39,432 bases of DNA from Crenarchaeota archaeon SCGC AAA471-B05 (lineage in GTDB: Archaea; Thermoproteota; Thermoprotei; Gearchaeales; Gearchaeaceae): positions 28,655 through 68,086 of the forward strand of contig AQYM01000029.1 in assembly GCA_000380705.1 (NCBI GenBank), written 5' to 3'. The position numbers and the translations under genes were made by a program. The notes under the pieces were generated by a model that worked only from the letters and a program-made list of their open reading frames with translations, had not been told where the DNA came from and did no database searches. Of the stretch, positions 8,072-16,282 are shown in pieces (position 1 is the first letter of the stretch; each line of letters starts with the position of its first letter).

Positions 8072-8359
8072 ATGAAAATAAATAAGCAGGATATAATTAA
8101 AATAATTAACAATACGTTATACGATATGCTTGGGTATAATATAACCCAAGCTTTATATTTTCATATATGTAAAATAACTAATAAATCAATGAGTGAATTA
8201 TCTAATGATTTAAATTCATTGATGTTTGGTATTCAAGAAATTTTTAAGGATGCTTCAAAATTTATTTTTGATGAAATTAAGAAAAGGATCGAGGTAACTT
8301 ATAACATAAAAATGGAAGGTGAAGATTTTCTAAAATGGCTTAATGACATAACTTCATGA
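8072..8359 (+). CDS. Small NitrOD5-like protein, partner of KaiC-like ATPase
   Basis: A 95-residue all-helical protein. The segment LGYNITQALYFHICKITNKS, followed by a helix containing IQEIFKDASKFI, resembles the NitrOD5 type of small archaeal output domain (often LGYSITQALYYHLEK... FGEGAK). I prefer the ATG at 8072, just after the ATPase stop (8068-8070), to the TTG at 8063 that would overlap it. It converges on the glycosyltransferase gene with a 6-bp overlap. The family name is from memory of its motif; function is unknown but probably signalling with the upstream ATPase. Confidence 0.6.
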   Translation: MKINKQDIIKIINNTLYDMLGYNITQALYFHICKITNKSMSELSNDLNSLMFGIQEIFKDASKFIFDEIKKRIEVTYNIKMEGEDFLKWLNDITS

Positions 8360-11077
8360 AAATTTTCTTTTAAAAAGTACGTATAAAATAAAATATAATA
8401 AGATGAAATCCCTAAATATTGCACTAAGGGTAGAAATTGAGAATTTGTTTAATGGTCCACCCAACTCATCGGGAGGATAATATTTGAATAAAAGTAATCC
8501 CCATTCTTTATAATTAAACCAAGTTAAAATAACTAGGCTGTTTAAAAAGTCGAATATAAATAACAATATAAATTTATCAATTCTTTGTAATATAAGCAAA
8601 GGCAAAATCATAAGTTGCATTTGTGGTGTATGAACATAATTGGAAAATATTACAGAAGCGATAAGTAAAAATGAAGTTTCAATCAATCTCTCTTCTTTGC
8701 ATTTGTATTCCTTTAGGTTTGTATAATAAATTATTAGAAAAATAAATAAGGATGAAAGAATTATGGTTAAAATTTGGGCATTATGTTCCCAAGGGTTTTC
8801 GTAAAAAATTATCAACCATGATCCTTCTATATACCAAAATGCATGATACTGGTATTGCTGATATAAGATTTGTGGATTTAAATAAATAAAGGGTAAATAA
8901 TAAAGCAAAACTAAACTGATTACTACGAAAATATACCCAATTGATTTAAAAATTGCATCTTTATTGATTTCTTTATATAAAAATTCTCTAAATATAGCCA
9001 GGAGAACTAAGGCGGGAAATATTTTGGTTGCTATAGCTATGGATAAGCAAAATGCACTAGCAATCAATCTTCCCTCGGTAAAAAATTTTAATGCTCTTAT
9101 GGTAAAGGATATTGCAATTATATCCCAATTATATATTCCATAAACTAAAAAGCTAGGTAAGCCTAAAAGAAATAAGAGATAATAACTTTCTATTTTTAAT
9201 TTTCTTGCAAAATAGTGAAGGTCTATAATCATCATATAACCTGCTAAATATATAGCTAAGGATTGGAATGAATAATAAACAAAGAGACCTGCAGGATTTA
9301 TTTGATTTGAAAATAAAGGAGGATATAATAACCATGCAACGGCTGAGGAAATATAAGTCAATATTCCTACGATCACAGGATATTCAAAGAAATAGTTATA
9401 ATAAGGTATTCCTAAGTAATCCTTCCCTATTCCTGAAGTAAAAAATTTTGTTGCAATATCGCTGTATAAACCTATACTTGACAAACCTGTCTGTGTAGGT
9501 AAATGAATAAAAAAAGATAGAAACATTATAGCTGTATAGAAAGTTACTATAATTCTTAACTCAGTTTCGTAGGGAAAAATTTTGCTAAGAATATTAATTT
9601 CTGGTATTTTAAATCTTCCTTTGAATAAATTTAAAATGAGATAATAGTAAAGCTTTAGCATATTATAAATATTAATAAAAAAATATTTAAAATATTTATA
9701 ATAAAATCTCAAAAAATTCTTAATTTCTTCTTTATATTTTTTAGATTCTTCAGTTTTGGATGGGAAAAACATTGAATATATATTAGCAACAAAAATTACG
9801 TAGACCATAGGTATAAAAGAAAAAGCGTAAAAACTGTAAAGTGTTCTATTTCCTAAAATATATATTAAAACAAATCCAAAAAATAATCCTAAAAACCAAA
9901 GTGAAGGTGCTGCAAAATCTTTACTTCTATAAACTGTAAGATAAGTTGTAAATATTAAAAAGACAATCGCTGAAATATATAAAACTGGGTTAACAGAAGC
10001 TGAATATGTAGGATCAAAGTGAAAGTAAAATGGATTCTCATTTACAAACCATCCCCAAGGAGTTGAGGTTGGAGGTCCCACGGGTCTTGAAGTAGCATGC
10101 CATTTTAATGCTCCTATTATTTCGTTAATCCATCTTGAAAAACCCAGTTTAATTATTATCAATATATTTACTAAAAACCAAACGATGGTTGGAACCATGA
10201 ATGAGATATAAAAGCTTTTAAATATATTCTCACCTTTAATTCTAAGAAAGATATATAATGCTAGGATTATGAAAATTGCAGGAAGTTTAACTGCTGCAGC
10301 TAATCCGATCATTATTGCACTAAGTAAATACCTGTTATAAACTGCAAAAAGCAAAGATAATGCAATAAAGAATGTCAAATGGACATCAAGAAATGCTATG
10401 AAACCCATATTATTCATTAATTGATCCAAATGTGGTATAACTGAAGCTGCAGCTCCAGCTATAGGATCAGTCAATCTTGTTACAATTAAAAATACAATTA
10501 AAGGAATTAAAGAACTAAATATTATAGATGGAATTCTCCAAGCTATAGGTTCATCGCGGTATAATAACATAGATGTTCCAATTATAATTTTCCCTAAAGG
10601 AGGATGTTCAAAGTTATAGTAATTTAAAATAAACTGTACATCAGGATAGGGAAAACCTGTGAAAAACATTGTAACGTTTTCAAGCGTAATTTCAAAGTTC
10701 GAATTATAAGGTACTTGGAAACATATTGCAGGAAATGCAGTATAAGTTTTATTGAGTTTACCGTTTACAGTTGAAATTTTTGACAAAATTATGTTTATTT
10801 GTTTATCTCTACTTTTAAAATCCGTAAATACAACAGTATAATAAACGTAACCCTTTGAATCTATATAATAAGTTTTAGTTCCATAAAAATCTCTTAATAA
10901 ATTTCTTGCAGAATTAACATACCACACTTCATCGCTTACATATCCGTTACCTCCTTTCCAAAAAGCAGAAAGATTAGGATCAGAAGCTTTGTTGTAAAGT
11001 GAGTTAAAAAGAAAAACTGAAGAAATTATTGCGATCAATAATCCAAAGAAATATACTTCATTTTTTAGCATTATCAC
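8354..11077 (-). CDS. Giant polytopic membrane protein, fused GT-C glycosyltransferases (PMT-like + GT87/DUF2029-like)
   Basis: 907 residues with roughly 20 predicted membrane helices in two halves. The N-terminal half (about 1-450) has the hallmarks of a PMT/ArnT-type GT-C enzyme: a first helix, the acidic DE of YVSDEVWYVNSARN (Asp49-Glu50) in the first outer loop, EHPPLGK (157-163) in the next, and FLDVHLTFF later. A basic cytosolic linker (about 450-510) follows. The C-terminal half resembles GT87/DUF2029 mannosyltransferases: FEYPVIVGILTYISSAVAW and GRLIASAFCLSIAIATKIFP. Such enzymes transfer sugars from polyprenyl-phosphate donors on the outer face of the membrane. A single uninterrupted frame spans both; the fusion is unusual. 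It could serve S-layer or lipid glycosylation (inference). Confidence 0.7.
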   Translation of the reverse strand: MIMLKNEVYFFGLLIAIISSVFLFNSLYNKASDPNLSAFWKGGNGYVSDEVWYVNSARNLLRDFYGTKTYYIDSKGYVYYTVVFTDFKSRDKQINIILSKISTVNGKLNKTYTAFPAICFQVPYNSNFEITLENVTMFFTGFPYPDVQFILNYYNFEHPPLGKIIIGTSMLLYRDEPIAWRIPSIIFSSLIPLIVFLIVTRLTDPIAGAAASVIPHLDQLMNNMGFIAFLDVHLTFFIALSLLFAVYNRYLLSAIMIGLAAAVKLPAIFIILALYIFLRIKGENIFKSFYISFMVPTIVWFLVNILIIIKLGFSRWINEIIGALKWHATSRPVGPPTSTPWGWFVNENPFYFHFDPTYSASVNPVLYISAIVFLIFTTYLTVYRSKDFAAPSLWFLGLFFGFVLIYILGNRTLYSFYAFSFIPMVYVIFVANIYSMFFPSKTEESKKYKEEIKNFLRFYYKYFKYFFINIYNMLKLYYYLILNLFKGRFKIPEINILSKIFPYETELRIIVTFYTAIMFLSFFIHLPTQTGLSSIGLYSDIATKFFTSGIGKDYLGIPYYNYFFEYPVIVGILTYISSAVAWLLYPPLFSNQINPAGLFVYYSFQSLAIYLAGYMMIIDLHYFARKLKIESYYLLFLLGLPSFLVYGIYNWDIIAISFTIRALKFFTEGRLIASAFCLSIAIATKIFPALVLLAIFREFLYKEINKDAIFKSIGYIFVVISLVLLYYLPFIYLNPQILYQQYQYHAFWYIEGSWLIIFYENPWEHNAQILTIILSSLFIFLIIYYTNLKEYKCKEERLIETSFLLIASVIFSNYVHTPQMQLMILPLLILQRIDKFILLFIFDFLNSLVILTWFNYKEWGLLLFKYYPPDELGGPLNKFSISTLSAIFRDFILLYFILYVLFKRKFS

Positions 11078-11138
11078 ATTAACAATTTTTGAATATTTAA
11101 GATTTTAATATTACAACTTATTATTAGTAGAGTGATAT

Positions 11139-12590
11139 ATGATTCCTAACATTAAAAGAGTAGGAAACGTAGTATGGGAAATACCATTAGGATATAGAAA
11201 AGATATGCGAGTTCCTGTAAGAATATACGCTACTGAAAAGCTTTTAAAAGAAATGGATGAAATGGTATATCAACAAGCCCTAAATGTTTCAACGTTACCA
11301 GGTATACTTAAATATTCTTATGTTATGCCAGATGGACATAGTGGATATGGCTTCCCTATAGGAGGAGTGGCAGCTATGGATGCTGAAACAGGAGTAATTT
11401 CACCAGGAGGAATAGGTTTTGACATAAACTGCGGTATGAGATTAGTTTTAACAAATTTAACCTATAATGAAGTAAGACCTAAATTAAAAGAACTAGTAGA
11501 TCTTCTTTTCCAAAGAGTTCCTGCAGGAGTAGGTTCAACTGGTTTTCTAAAACTTACAACAGGGGAATTTAAAGAATTATTGCAAATGGGAGCTAAGTGG
11601 TGTGTTGAAAAAGGATACGGATGGCCAGAAGATTTGGAAAGAACAGAAGAAAACGGATGTATTGAAGGAGCAGACGTGTCAAAGATTAGTCCCAAAGCAA
11701 TTCAAAGAGGAATAGATCAAGTAGGTACATTGGGTTCAGGTAATCATTATTTAGAAATACAATGGGTAAAGCCAGAAAATATAGTAGATCATGAAGCTGC
11801 TAAAAAACTAGGAATATTTGAAAATCAAATAGTAATAATGTTCCATTGCGGTTCACGAGGTTTTGGTCATCAAGTAGCTACAGATTATTTACAGATATTT
11901 TTAAGCGTAATGGAAAGAAAATATGGTATAAAAATATTAGATAGAGAACTTGCATGTGCTCCGTTTAATTCAAAGGAAGGTCAAGATTACTTTGCTGCAA
12001 TGAAATGTGGAATTAATATGTCCTTCGCCAACAGACAAGTAATATTACATAGAATTAGGGAAGTATTTTCAAAAGTTTTCAATACAGATCCAGAAAAATT
12101 GGGATTACATATGGTATATGACGTAGCTCATAATACAGCTAAATTGGAAGAACATATTGTTGATGGAAAAAGAATGAAAGTAATTGTTCATAGAAAAGGA
12201 GCCACGAGAGCCTTTGGACCAAATACCGAAGGAATTCCTAAGATATATAAAGAACTTGGGCAGCCTGTAATAATAGGAGGTAGCATGGAAACAGGTTCTT
12301 ATCTTCTTTTAGGTACTCAAAAGGCTATGGAGGAAACTTTTGGTACAACATGTCACGGTAGTGGAAGAACTATGAGTAGAACCAAAGCAAAACAGTTGGT
12401 TAGAGGAGAACAGTTAATTAAAGAACTTGAAAAAAGAGGCATCTATGTAAGGAGTGTTTCATATTCAGGTGTCGCTGAAGAAGCGGGAATAGCATATAAG
12501 AATATAGATGAAGTTATCGAAGCTGTAGCTTTGGCTGGAATTTCACATAAAGTAGTAAGGTTCTTGCCTATAGGAAACATAAAAGGATGA
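11139..12590 (+). CDS. rtcB: RNA-splicing ligase RtcB
   Basis: GTP- and Mn-dependent ligase that joins 2',3'-cyclic phosphate and 5'-OH ends, sealing spliced tRNA exons. All family blocks are present: MPDGHSGYGFPIGG, GGIGFDINCGMR (metal-binding Asp and Cys), GTLGSGNHYLEIQ, FHCGSRGFGHQ, YDVAHNTAK and TCHGSGRTMSR with the nucleotidyl-accepting His406. The length of 483 is standard and there is no intein. It is the first gene of an overlapping operon: the G3E GTPase starts in its stop codon (ATGA). An intron-containing tRNA about 3.4 kb downstream is the type of substrate its product would seal. Confidence 0.97.
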   Translation: MIPNIKRVGNVVWEIPLGYRKDMRVPVRIYATEKLLKEMDEMVYQQALNVSTLPGILKYSYVMPDGHSGYGFPIGGVAAMDAETGVISPGGIGFDINCGMRLVLTNLTYNEVRPKLKELVDLLFQRVPAGVGSTGFLKLTTGEFKELLQMGAKWCVEKGYGWPEDLERTEENGCIEGADVSKISPKAIQRGIDQVGTLGSGNHYLEIQWVKPENIVDHEAAKKLGIFENQIVIMFHCGSRGFGHQVATDYLQIFLSVMERKYGIKILDRELACAPFNSKEGQDYFAAMKCGINMSFANRQVILHRIREVFSKVFNTDPEKLGLHMVYDVAHNTAKLEEHIVDGKRMKVIVHRKGATRAFGPNTEGIPKIYKELGQPVIIGGSMETGSYLLLGTQKAMEETFGTTCHGSGRTMSRTKAKQLVRGEQLIKELEKRGIYVRSVSYSGVAEEAGIAYKNIDEVIEAVALAGISHKVVRFLPIGNIKG

Positions 12591-13471
12591 AAGTTCCTTT
12601 AATAATAGTAACAGGATACTTAGGTAGTGGAAAAACTACTTTTTTAAGAAGGGTAATAGAAAACGTTAAGGATAAAAAAATAGCAATAATAATGAACGAA
12701 TTTGGTGAAATAGTTATAGATGCAGAAATTATTAAAGGTAAGGCTGTTAATATGGTTGAACTTGCAGGTGGGTGTGTTTGCTGTTCTTTAACAGGTGAAC
12801 TGGAATATGCAATAAAGGAAATTATAGAAAAGGTTAATCCTGATTATATTTTAATAGAAACAACAGGTATAGCAGAACCAGATGCATTAATTTTAAATAT
12901 AGAAAATATAAAGGAAGTTATGCTCGATAACGTTATTACTATCGTAGATTGTGATAGCGTAATTAAATTTCCAGATATAGGTTATGTTGGTAAAATACAA
13001 ATAGAGATGGGAGATTTTATTCTATTAAATAAAGCTGATTTGGTAAATGAAGAACAATTTAAATTTGTTGAACAAAAAATTAGAGAAATTAATAATAGAG
13101 CAGTTTTATTTAGGACTGTTTATTGTAACGGTAATTTAGATTACTCTTTATTTTTCGGGTATTTTATAGAGAAGGATATTAAAAACAAAACTCATATTCA
13201 TCATGAAAATTTTGAATATTTGTATTTTGAATATGAAGGAAAATTTTCAAGGGAGGATTTTGAAAATTTTCTTTCCAATTTACCCAGTGAAATATATCGA
13301 GCGAAGGGTTTTGTTATATTAGATGACGAAAGTTATCTATTCAATTTTGTAGCTGGAAGGATTAATTTTGAACCTTTTAAATATAATAAAAATAAGTTGT
13401 TCTTTATAGGAGAAGGAATAAAAAAATATAAAGAAAAAATTAACGAAGAATTAAAAAAGATTTTAAAATGA
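12587..13471 (+). CDS. G3E-family GTPase, CobW/ZNG-type metallochaperone
   Basis: P-loop GTPase of the G3E family that loads metals into target enzymes. Walker A GYLGSGKTT at residues 10-18, NEFGEI at 37-42, the metal-binding GGCVCC at 61-66, the Walker-B-like ETTGIAEP near 92, and the G4 motif NKAD near 142. The C-terminal 'CobW-C' region (about 205-294) is short, with an HIHH segment around 201-204. It overlaps rtcB by 4 bp and the archease gene by 4 bp, so all three are translated as one unit. RtcB needs Mn and GTP, which suggests this GTPase serves RtcB or archease; this is inference, as G3E proteins more often serve Zn, Co or Ni enzymes. Confidence 0.9.
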   Translation: MKVPLIIVTGYLGSGKTTFLRRVIENVKDKKIAIIMNEFGEIVIDAEIIKGKAVNMVELAGGCVCCSLTGELEYAIKEIIEKVNPDYILIETTGIAEPDALILNIENIKEVMLDNVITIVDCDSVIKFPDIGYVGKIQIEMGDFILLNKADLVNEEQFKFVEQKIREINNRAVLFRTVYCNGNLDYSLFFGYFIEKDIKNKTHIHHENFEYLYFEYEGKFSREDFENFLSNLPSEIYRAKGFVILDDESYLFNFVAGRINFEPFKYNKNKLFFIGEGIKKYKEKINEELKKILK

Positions 13472-13905
13472 CAGGGAAATATATTTTCCGCGAAGATATA
13501 GCTATAGCAGACTTGGCTTTCGAAGTTTATGCGGATAATCTGGAAGATTTGTTTAAATATTCAGGTTTAGCCATAACCAATGCTATGATAGTAGACTTAA
13601 ACAGTATAAAACCCGCTGTTATTAAGGAAATCGAGATGGAAAATGAAAATATAGAATTTTTATTGTTTAATTTTCTTCAAGAAATTATTTTTTATAAAGA
13701 TTCTGAAAGATTACTTTTTAATAGGATCGATGTAAAAATAAAAGAAGAAGGTCAAAAATACATTTTGAAGGCTTTATTATATGGGGAAAAAATAGATATG
13801 AATAAGCATGAGTTATTGGTAGATGTTAAAGCTGTTACTATGCATCTTTTTGAAGTTAAAAAAATAAACGGTGAGTGGTTTGCACGTGTGATAGTTGATG
13901 TTTAA
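13468..13905 (+). CDS. Archease, RtcB cofactor
   Basis: Archease promotes guanylylation and turnover of RtcB and widens its nucleotide use. The 145-residue protein aligns along the whole family: the early acidic block IAIADLAFEVYADNLEDLF (where most members have HTADIGF/Y), the central ENIEFLLFNFLQEIIF, and the C-terminal metal-site region LLVDVKAVTMHLFEVK followed by WFARVIVDV. The usual histidine before the acidic block (HTAD) reads IAD here, but the Asp is kept. It overlaps the G3E GTPase gene by 4 bp and meets the convergent hsp20 gene with a 4-bp overlap. Confidence 0.88.
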   Translation: MTGKYIFREDIAIADLAFEVYADNLEDLFKYSGLAITNAMIVDLNSIKPAVIKEIEMENENIEFLLFNFLQEIIFYKDSERLLFNRIDVKIKEEGQKYILKALLYGEKIDMNKHELLVDVKAVTMHLFEVKKINGEWFARVIVDV

Positions 13906-14306
13906 TCTACTTTGATTTTTGTGGGAGTTACTTTCCTTTTAAGTGTAATGTTTAATATTCCGTTTTCGTATTTAGCTTTTGATTCCTCAGGAATTATTTC
14001 GTAAGGTAATTTTATTTTAAATTCATAATCTTCACTTCTGTAAGGCAATTTTCTTTCTAGTTTAGCCTTAATATAAACAATTCTCTCTGTAGAATAGATT
14101 TCTATTGAATCTTTTTTCGCACCTGGCATTTCTACAAATAATTCAAGTCTATCTGGATATTCTTCTATATGGTAGTTTTCTCCAACAATATCCTCACTTA
14201 TTTTTTTAATAATAATTCCTGCAGGTCCACAAATAAACTTTAGTTTTGGTATTTTTATAATTATACCTTTGTTGACATCTATCCAATCATGTTCTTTATT
14301 GTCCAT
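13902..14306 (-). CDS. hsp20: Small heat-shock protein, Hsp20/alpha-crystallin
   Basis: ATP-independent chaperone of 134 residues. The alpha-crystallin domain runs about 45-125: YHIEEYPDRLELFVEMPGA, a central strand set, then the conserved YENGILNITLKRK near 112-124. The tail ends in IKV, the I-x-I/V anchor used to form oligomers. The N-terminal arm (1-44) is short and hydrophobic. It is transcribed on its own, divergent from nothing and convergent with archease. An AT-rich tract just upstream (14307-14335) holds TATA-like sequence. Confidence 0.93.
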   Translation of the reverse strand: MDNKEHDWIDVNKGIIIKIPKLKFICGPAGIIIKKISEDIVGENYHIEEYPDRLELFVEMPGAKKDSIEIYSTERIVYIKAKLERKLPYRSEDYEFKIKLPYEIIPEESKAKYENGILNITLKRKVTPTKIKVD

Positions 14307-14339
14307 TATTAGACAATATGTCTAATAAAATATAAAAAT

Positions 14340-15422
14340 TTATCTTTCCCTTTTCCCCTCTATAAATTCCTCGAGCATTTGTTTAGCTACATGGTCAGGA
14401 TATTGAATAGGCGGAGATTTGAAGAAATATGCAGAAGGACTTATTAACACCCCTGTTATTCCTCTATCCTTTGCAATTTTCATGCATCTTATTGCATCTA
14501 TAACTACTCCTGCACTGTTTGGAGAATCCCAAACTTCAAGTTTAACTTCAACATTAATCGGCGTATCTCCAAAACCCTTTCCTTCTATCCTTATATATGC
14601 CCATTTCCTGTTTTCCAACCATTGAACATAATCACTAGGTCCTATATGAACATTTTTTTCACCAATGTCATAGGGTATTAATGATGTTACTGCTTCAGTC
14701 TTAGATTTCTTTTTTGATTCTAGTCTTTCTCTTTCGAGCATATTTAAAAAATCAGTATCCCCTCCTATGTTTAATTGATACATTCTTTCGATTTTAATTC
14801 CTCTATCCACAAAAAGTTGGACTAAAGCTCTATGAAGTATCGTTGCTCCAAGCAAAGATTTTACATCATCTCCCATAAGTAAAACCCCTCTTTTTTCAAA
14901 TACTTCTTGCCATCTTTTTTCTCTTGCTATAAATACTGGAATGGCATTTATGAAGCCAACCCTAGCTTCCAATGCTTGTTCTACATACCATTTTGTTGCA
15001 GCTTCTGAACCCACTGGTAAATAATTTATGACCATATCTGCTCCTGAACTTTTTAAAACATCTGCAACATCCACTGTAGGAGAAGGATGTTTTTCTATTA
15101 TTTTGGATAAATATTTCCCTAAACTATCATGTGTCATACCTCTCATAACTTCAACACCTAATTTGGGAACATCTGCAAATTTTATTACACAGTTAGGAGG
15201 AGTAAATATTGCTTCAGAAAGATCCTTGCCTACTTTATTTTTATCTATATCAAATGCTGCTACAAATTCTATATCGCTTACATGATATCCGCCTAGTTTA
15301 ACGTGCATTAAACCTGGTACAAAGCTGTTCTCGTCTGCATTTCTGTAATAATAAACTCCTTGTACTAATGCAGAGCAACTGTTTCCAACTCCTATTACTG
15401 CAACTTTAATTTTTTTACTCAT
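14340..15422 (-). CDS. ino1: Archaeal myo-inositol-1-phosphate synthase
   Basis: NAD-dependent cyclisation of glucose-6-phosphate to inositol phosphate, the precursor of archaeal inositol phospholipids (and of di-inositol-phosphate in some hyperthermophiles). The NAD motif GVGNSCSALVQG is at residues 11-22. Family blocks follow: PGLMHVKLGGYHVSDIEFVA, the phosphate/substrate region MVINYLPVGSE, LLMGDDVKSLLGATI with conserved Asp/Lys residues, and LNIGGDTDFLNM. The length of 360 fits the compact archaeal enzymes. It is divergent from the PadR-like gene with 61 bp between starts. Confidence 0.93.
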   Translation of the reverse strand: MSKKIKVAVIGVGNSCSALVQGVYYYRNADENSFVPGLMHVKLGGYHVSDIEFVAAFDIDKNKVGKDLSEAIFTPPNCVIKFADVPKLGVEVMRGMTHDSLGKYLSKIIEKHPSPTVDVADVLKSSGADMVINYLPVGSEAATKWYVEQALEARVGFINAIPVFIAREKRWQEVFEKRGVLLMGDDVKSLLGATILHRALVQLFVDRGIKIERMYQLNIGGDTDFLNMLERERLESKKKSKTEAVTSLIPYDIGEKNVHIGPSDYVQWLENRKWAYIRIEGKGFGDTPINVEVKLEVWDSPNSAGVVIDAIRCMKIAKDRGITGVLISPSAYFFKSPPIQYPDHVAKQMLEEFIEGKRER

Positions 15423-15483
15423 TATATTATATTAAAATATAATTTTTTATTTTTTAACTGGTATAATAATAATAAAATAAAAA

Positions 15484-15930
15484 TTGAGTAGCGAGGAAAT
15501 CAAGAAAATCGGTATCGTACAATTAGCTATATTAATTAATTTAAAAGAGAAACCGATGAAGAGTAATGAAATTTTAAGAATATTAAAAAATTTAGGTTTA
15601 AAATCTAGAAGTTCGTTTTATGCGGCTCTTCACGATCTTGAAGATAAGGGATACATTTACAAAAAAATTTTAGAAGAAGATTCTTATTATTATTATTTAA
15701 CAAATAAAGGTAAAGAATTCTTATCCAAACTTCCAATTTTTGTCAAAGAGATATTTCTTCCAGCTTTAAATCTGTACAGCTTCATAATAGATAAACTTGG
15801 TCTATATATTGAAGAGGAAAACTATGAGGAAAGTTTTGATGATTTAATCAAATATAGAGAATTCCTTATAAAAGAATTGGAAAAAGTTGAAAATAAAATT
15901 AAAAAATGGAAAAGAATTCGCTTAGAATAA
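15484..15930 (+). CDS. PadR-like winged-helix transcriptional regulator
   Basis: 148-residue DNA-binding protein. The winged helix occupies about 8-85: QLAILINLKEKPMKSNEILR, then the recognition helix with SRSSFYAALHDLEDKGYIYK and a wing ending in YYLTNKGKEFL. A C-terminal helical, charged tail (about 95-148, with LIKELEKVENKIKKWK) is a likely dimerisation coiled coil, as in PadR proteins. The only start upstream of the fold is a TTG at 15484; no ATG occurs before residue 25. The inositol-phosphate synthase gene is divergent, so it may regulate that gene or itself; the sequence does not settle this. Confidence 0.8.
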   Translation: MSSEEIKKIGIVQLAILINLKEKPMKSNEILRILKNLGLKSRSSFYAALHDLEDKGYIYKKILEEDSYYYYLTNKGKEFLSKLPIFVKEIFLPALNLYSFIIDKLGLYIEEENYEESFDDLIKYREFLIKELEKVENKIKKWKRIRLE

Positions 15931-15972
15931 CTCTAATTAAATTTAAATTCTAATTCAATAATTTGATATTTA

Positions 15973-16083
15973 GGGGCCGTCGTCCAGCCTGGACTAGGAT
16001 GCCGGCTTGTGGTTACTCGCCGGCCAAGGGAGCATTAAAGCCCAAAGCGCTGGTGGTCCGGGGTTCAAATCCCCGCGGCCCCA
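15973..16083 (+). tRNA. Intron-containing tRNA (loop reads GTG, His; isotype uncertain)
   Basis: Acceptor GGGGCCG (15973-15979) pairs with CGGCCCC (16076-16082), discriminator A16083, no encoded CCA. T arm CGGGG/TTCAAAT/CCCCG is at 16059-16075. D stem GTCC (15982-15985) pairs with GGAT (15997-16000), with U8 present. Anticodon stem CCGGC (16002-16006) pairs with GCTGG (16049-16053) and leaves a 5-nt variable loop. The loop between them is 42 nt, so an intron of about 35 nt is required. Splicing at the canonical 37/38 site (intron 16013-16047) gives loop TTGTGGC, anticodon GTG. A73 is odd for archaeal tRNA-His, and the bulge-helix-bulge is imperfect, so a non-canonical splice site and another isotype remain possible. 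A second GCCGGC at 16019-16024 could pair with the first. Confidence 0.8.
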
Positions 16084-16179
16084 TAGTTCTCATTCAATAC
16101 TTTTAGTTAAACAAAACGCCAAAAAAGCTTTGGAAATGACAGAAAATTCTATGTTTTAAAAGAAGGAAGACTCGTTTGA
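16084..16179 (+). pseudogene. C-terminal remnant of a LivF-type ABC transporter ATPase gene, frameshifted
   Basis: Starting directly after the tRNA, the frame of 16094 reads SILLVKQNAKKALEMTEN (16094-16147). One base is then missing near 16148-16150, and the next frame continues YVLKEGRLV and a TGA (16150-16179). Together these match the conserved ending of LivF-type branched-chain amino-acid ABC ATPases (ILLVEQN..KALE..D.aYVLe.Gr.V). No start, Walker motifs or other transporter genes are nearby, so this is a decayed fragment truncated at the tRNA 3' end. It carries no start codon of its own. The remaining bases up to 16282 hold nothing I can identify. Confidence 0.65.
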
Positions 16180-16282
16180 GTTAAATTAAAAGAATGCATT
16201 TATCACCCTATGCTTAAAATCATATTTAGGTTAAACTTATTTTTGCTATTAATCATAAATAATTTTTCCGATTTTTTATTTT

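Noticed and set aside
11462..11695. 77-codon minus-strand frame
   Set aside because: Shadow of rtcB on the opposite strand, whose conserved blocks account for the sequence.
16019..16083. Long variable arm (type II Leu/Ser tRNA) as explanation of the extra bases in the second tRNA
   Set aside because: It would leave a 12-nt anticodon loop; pairing CCGGC with GCTGG and an intron gives a normal 7-nt loop and 5-nt variable region.
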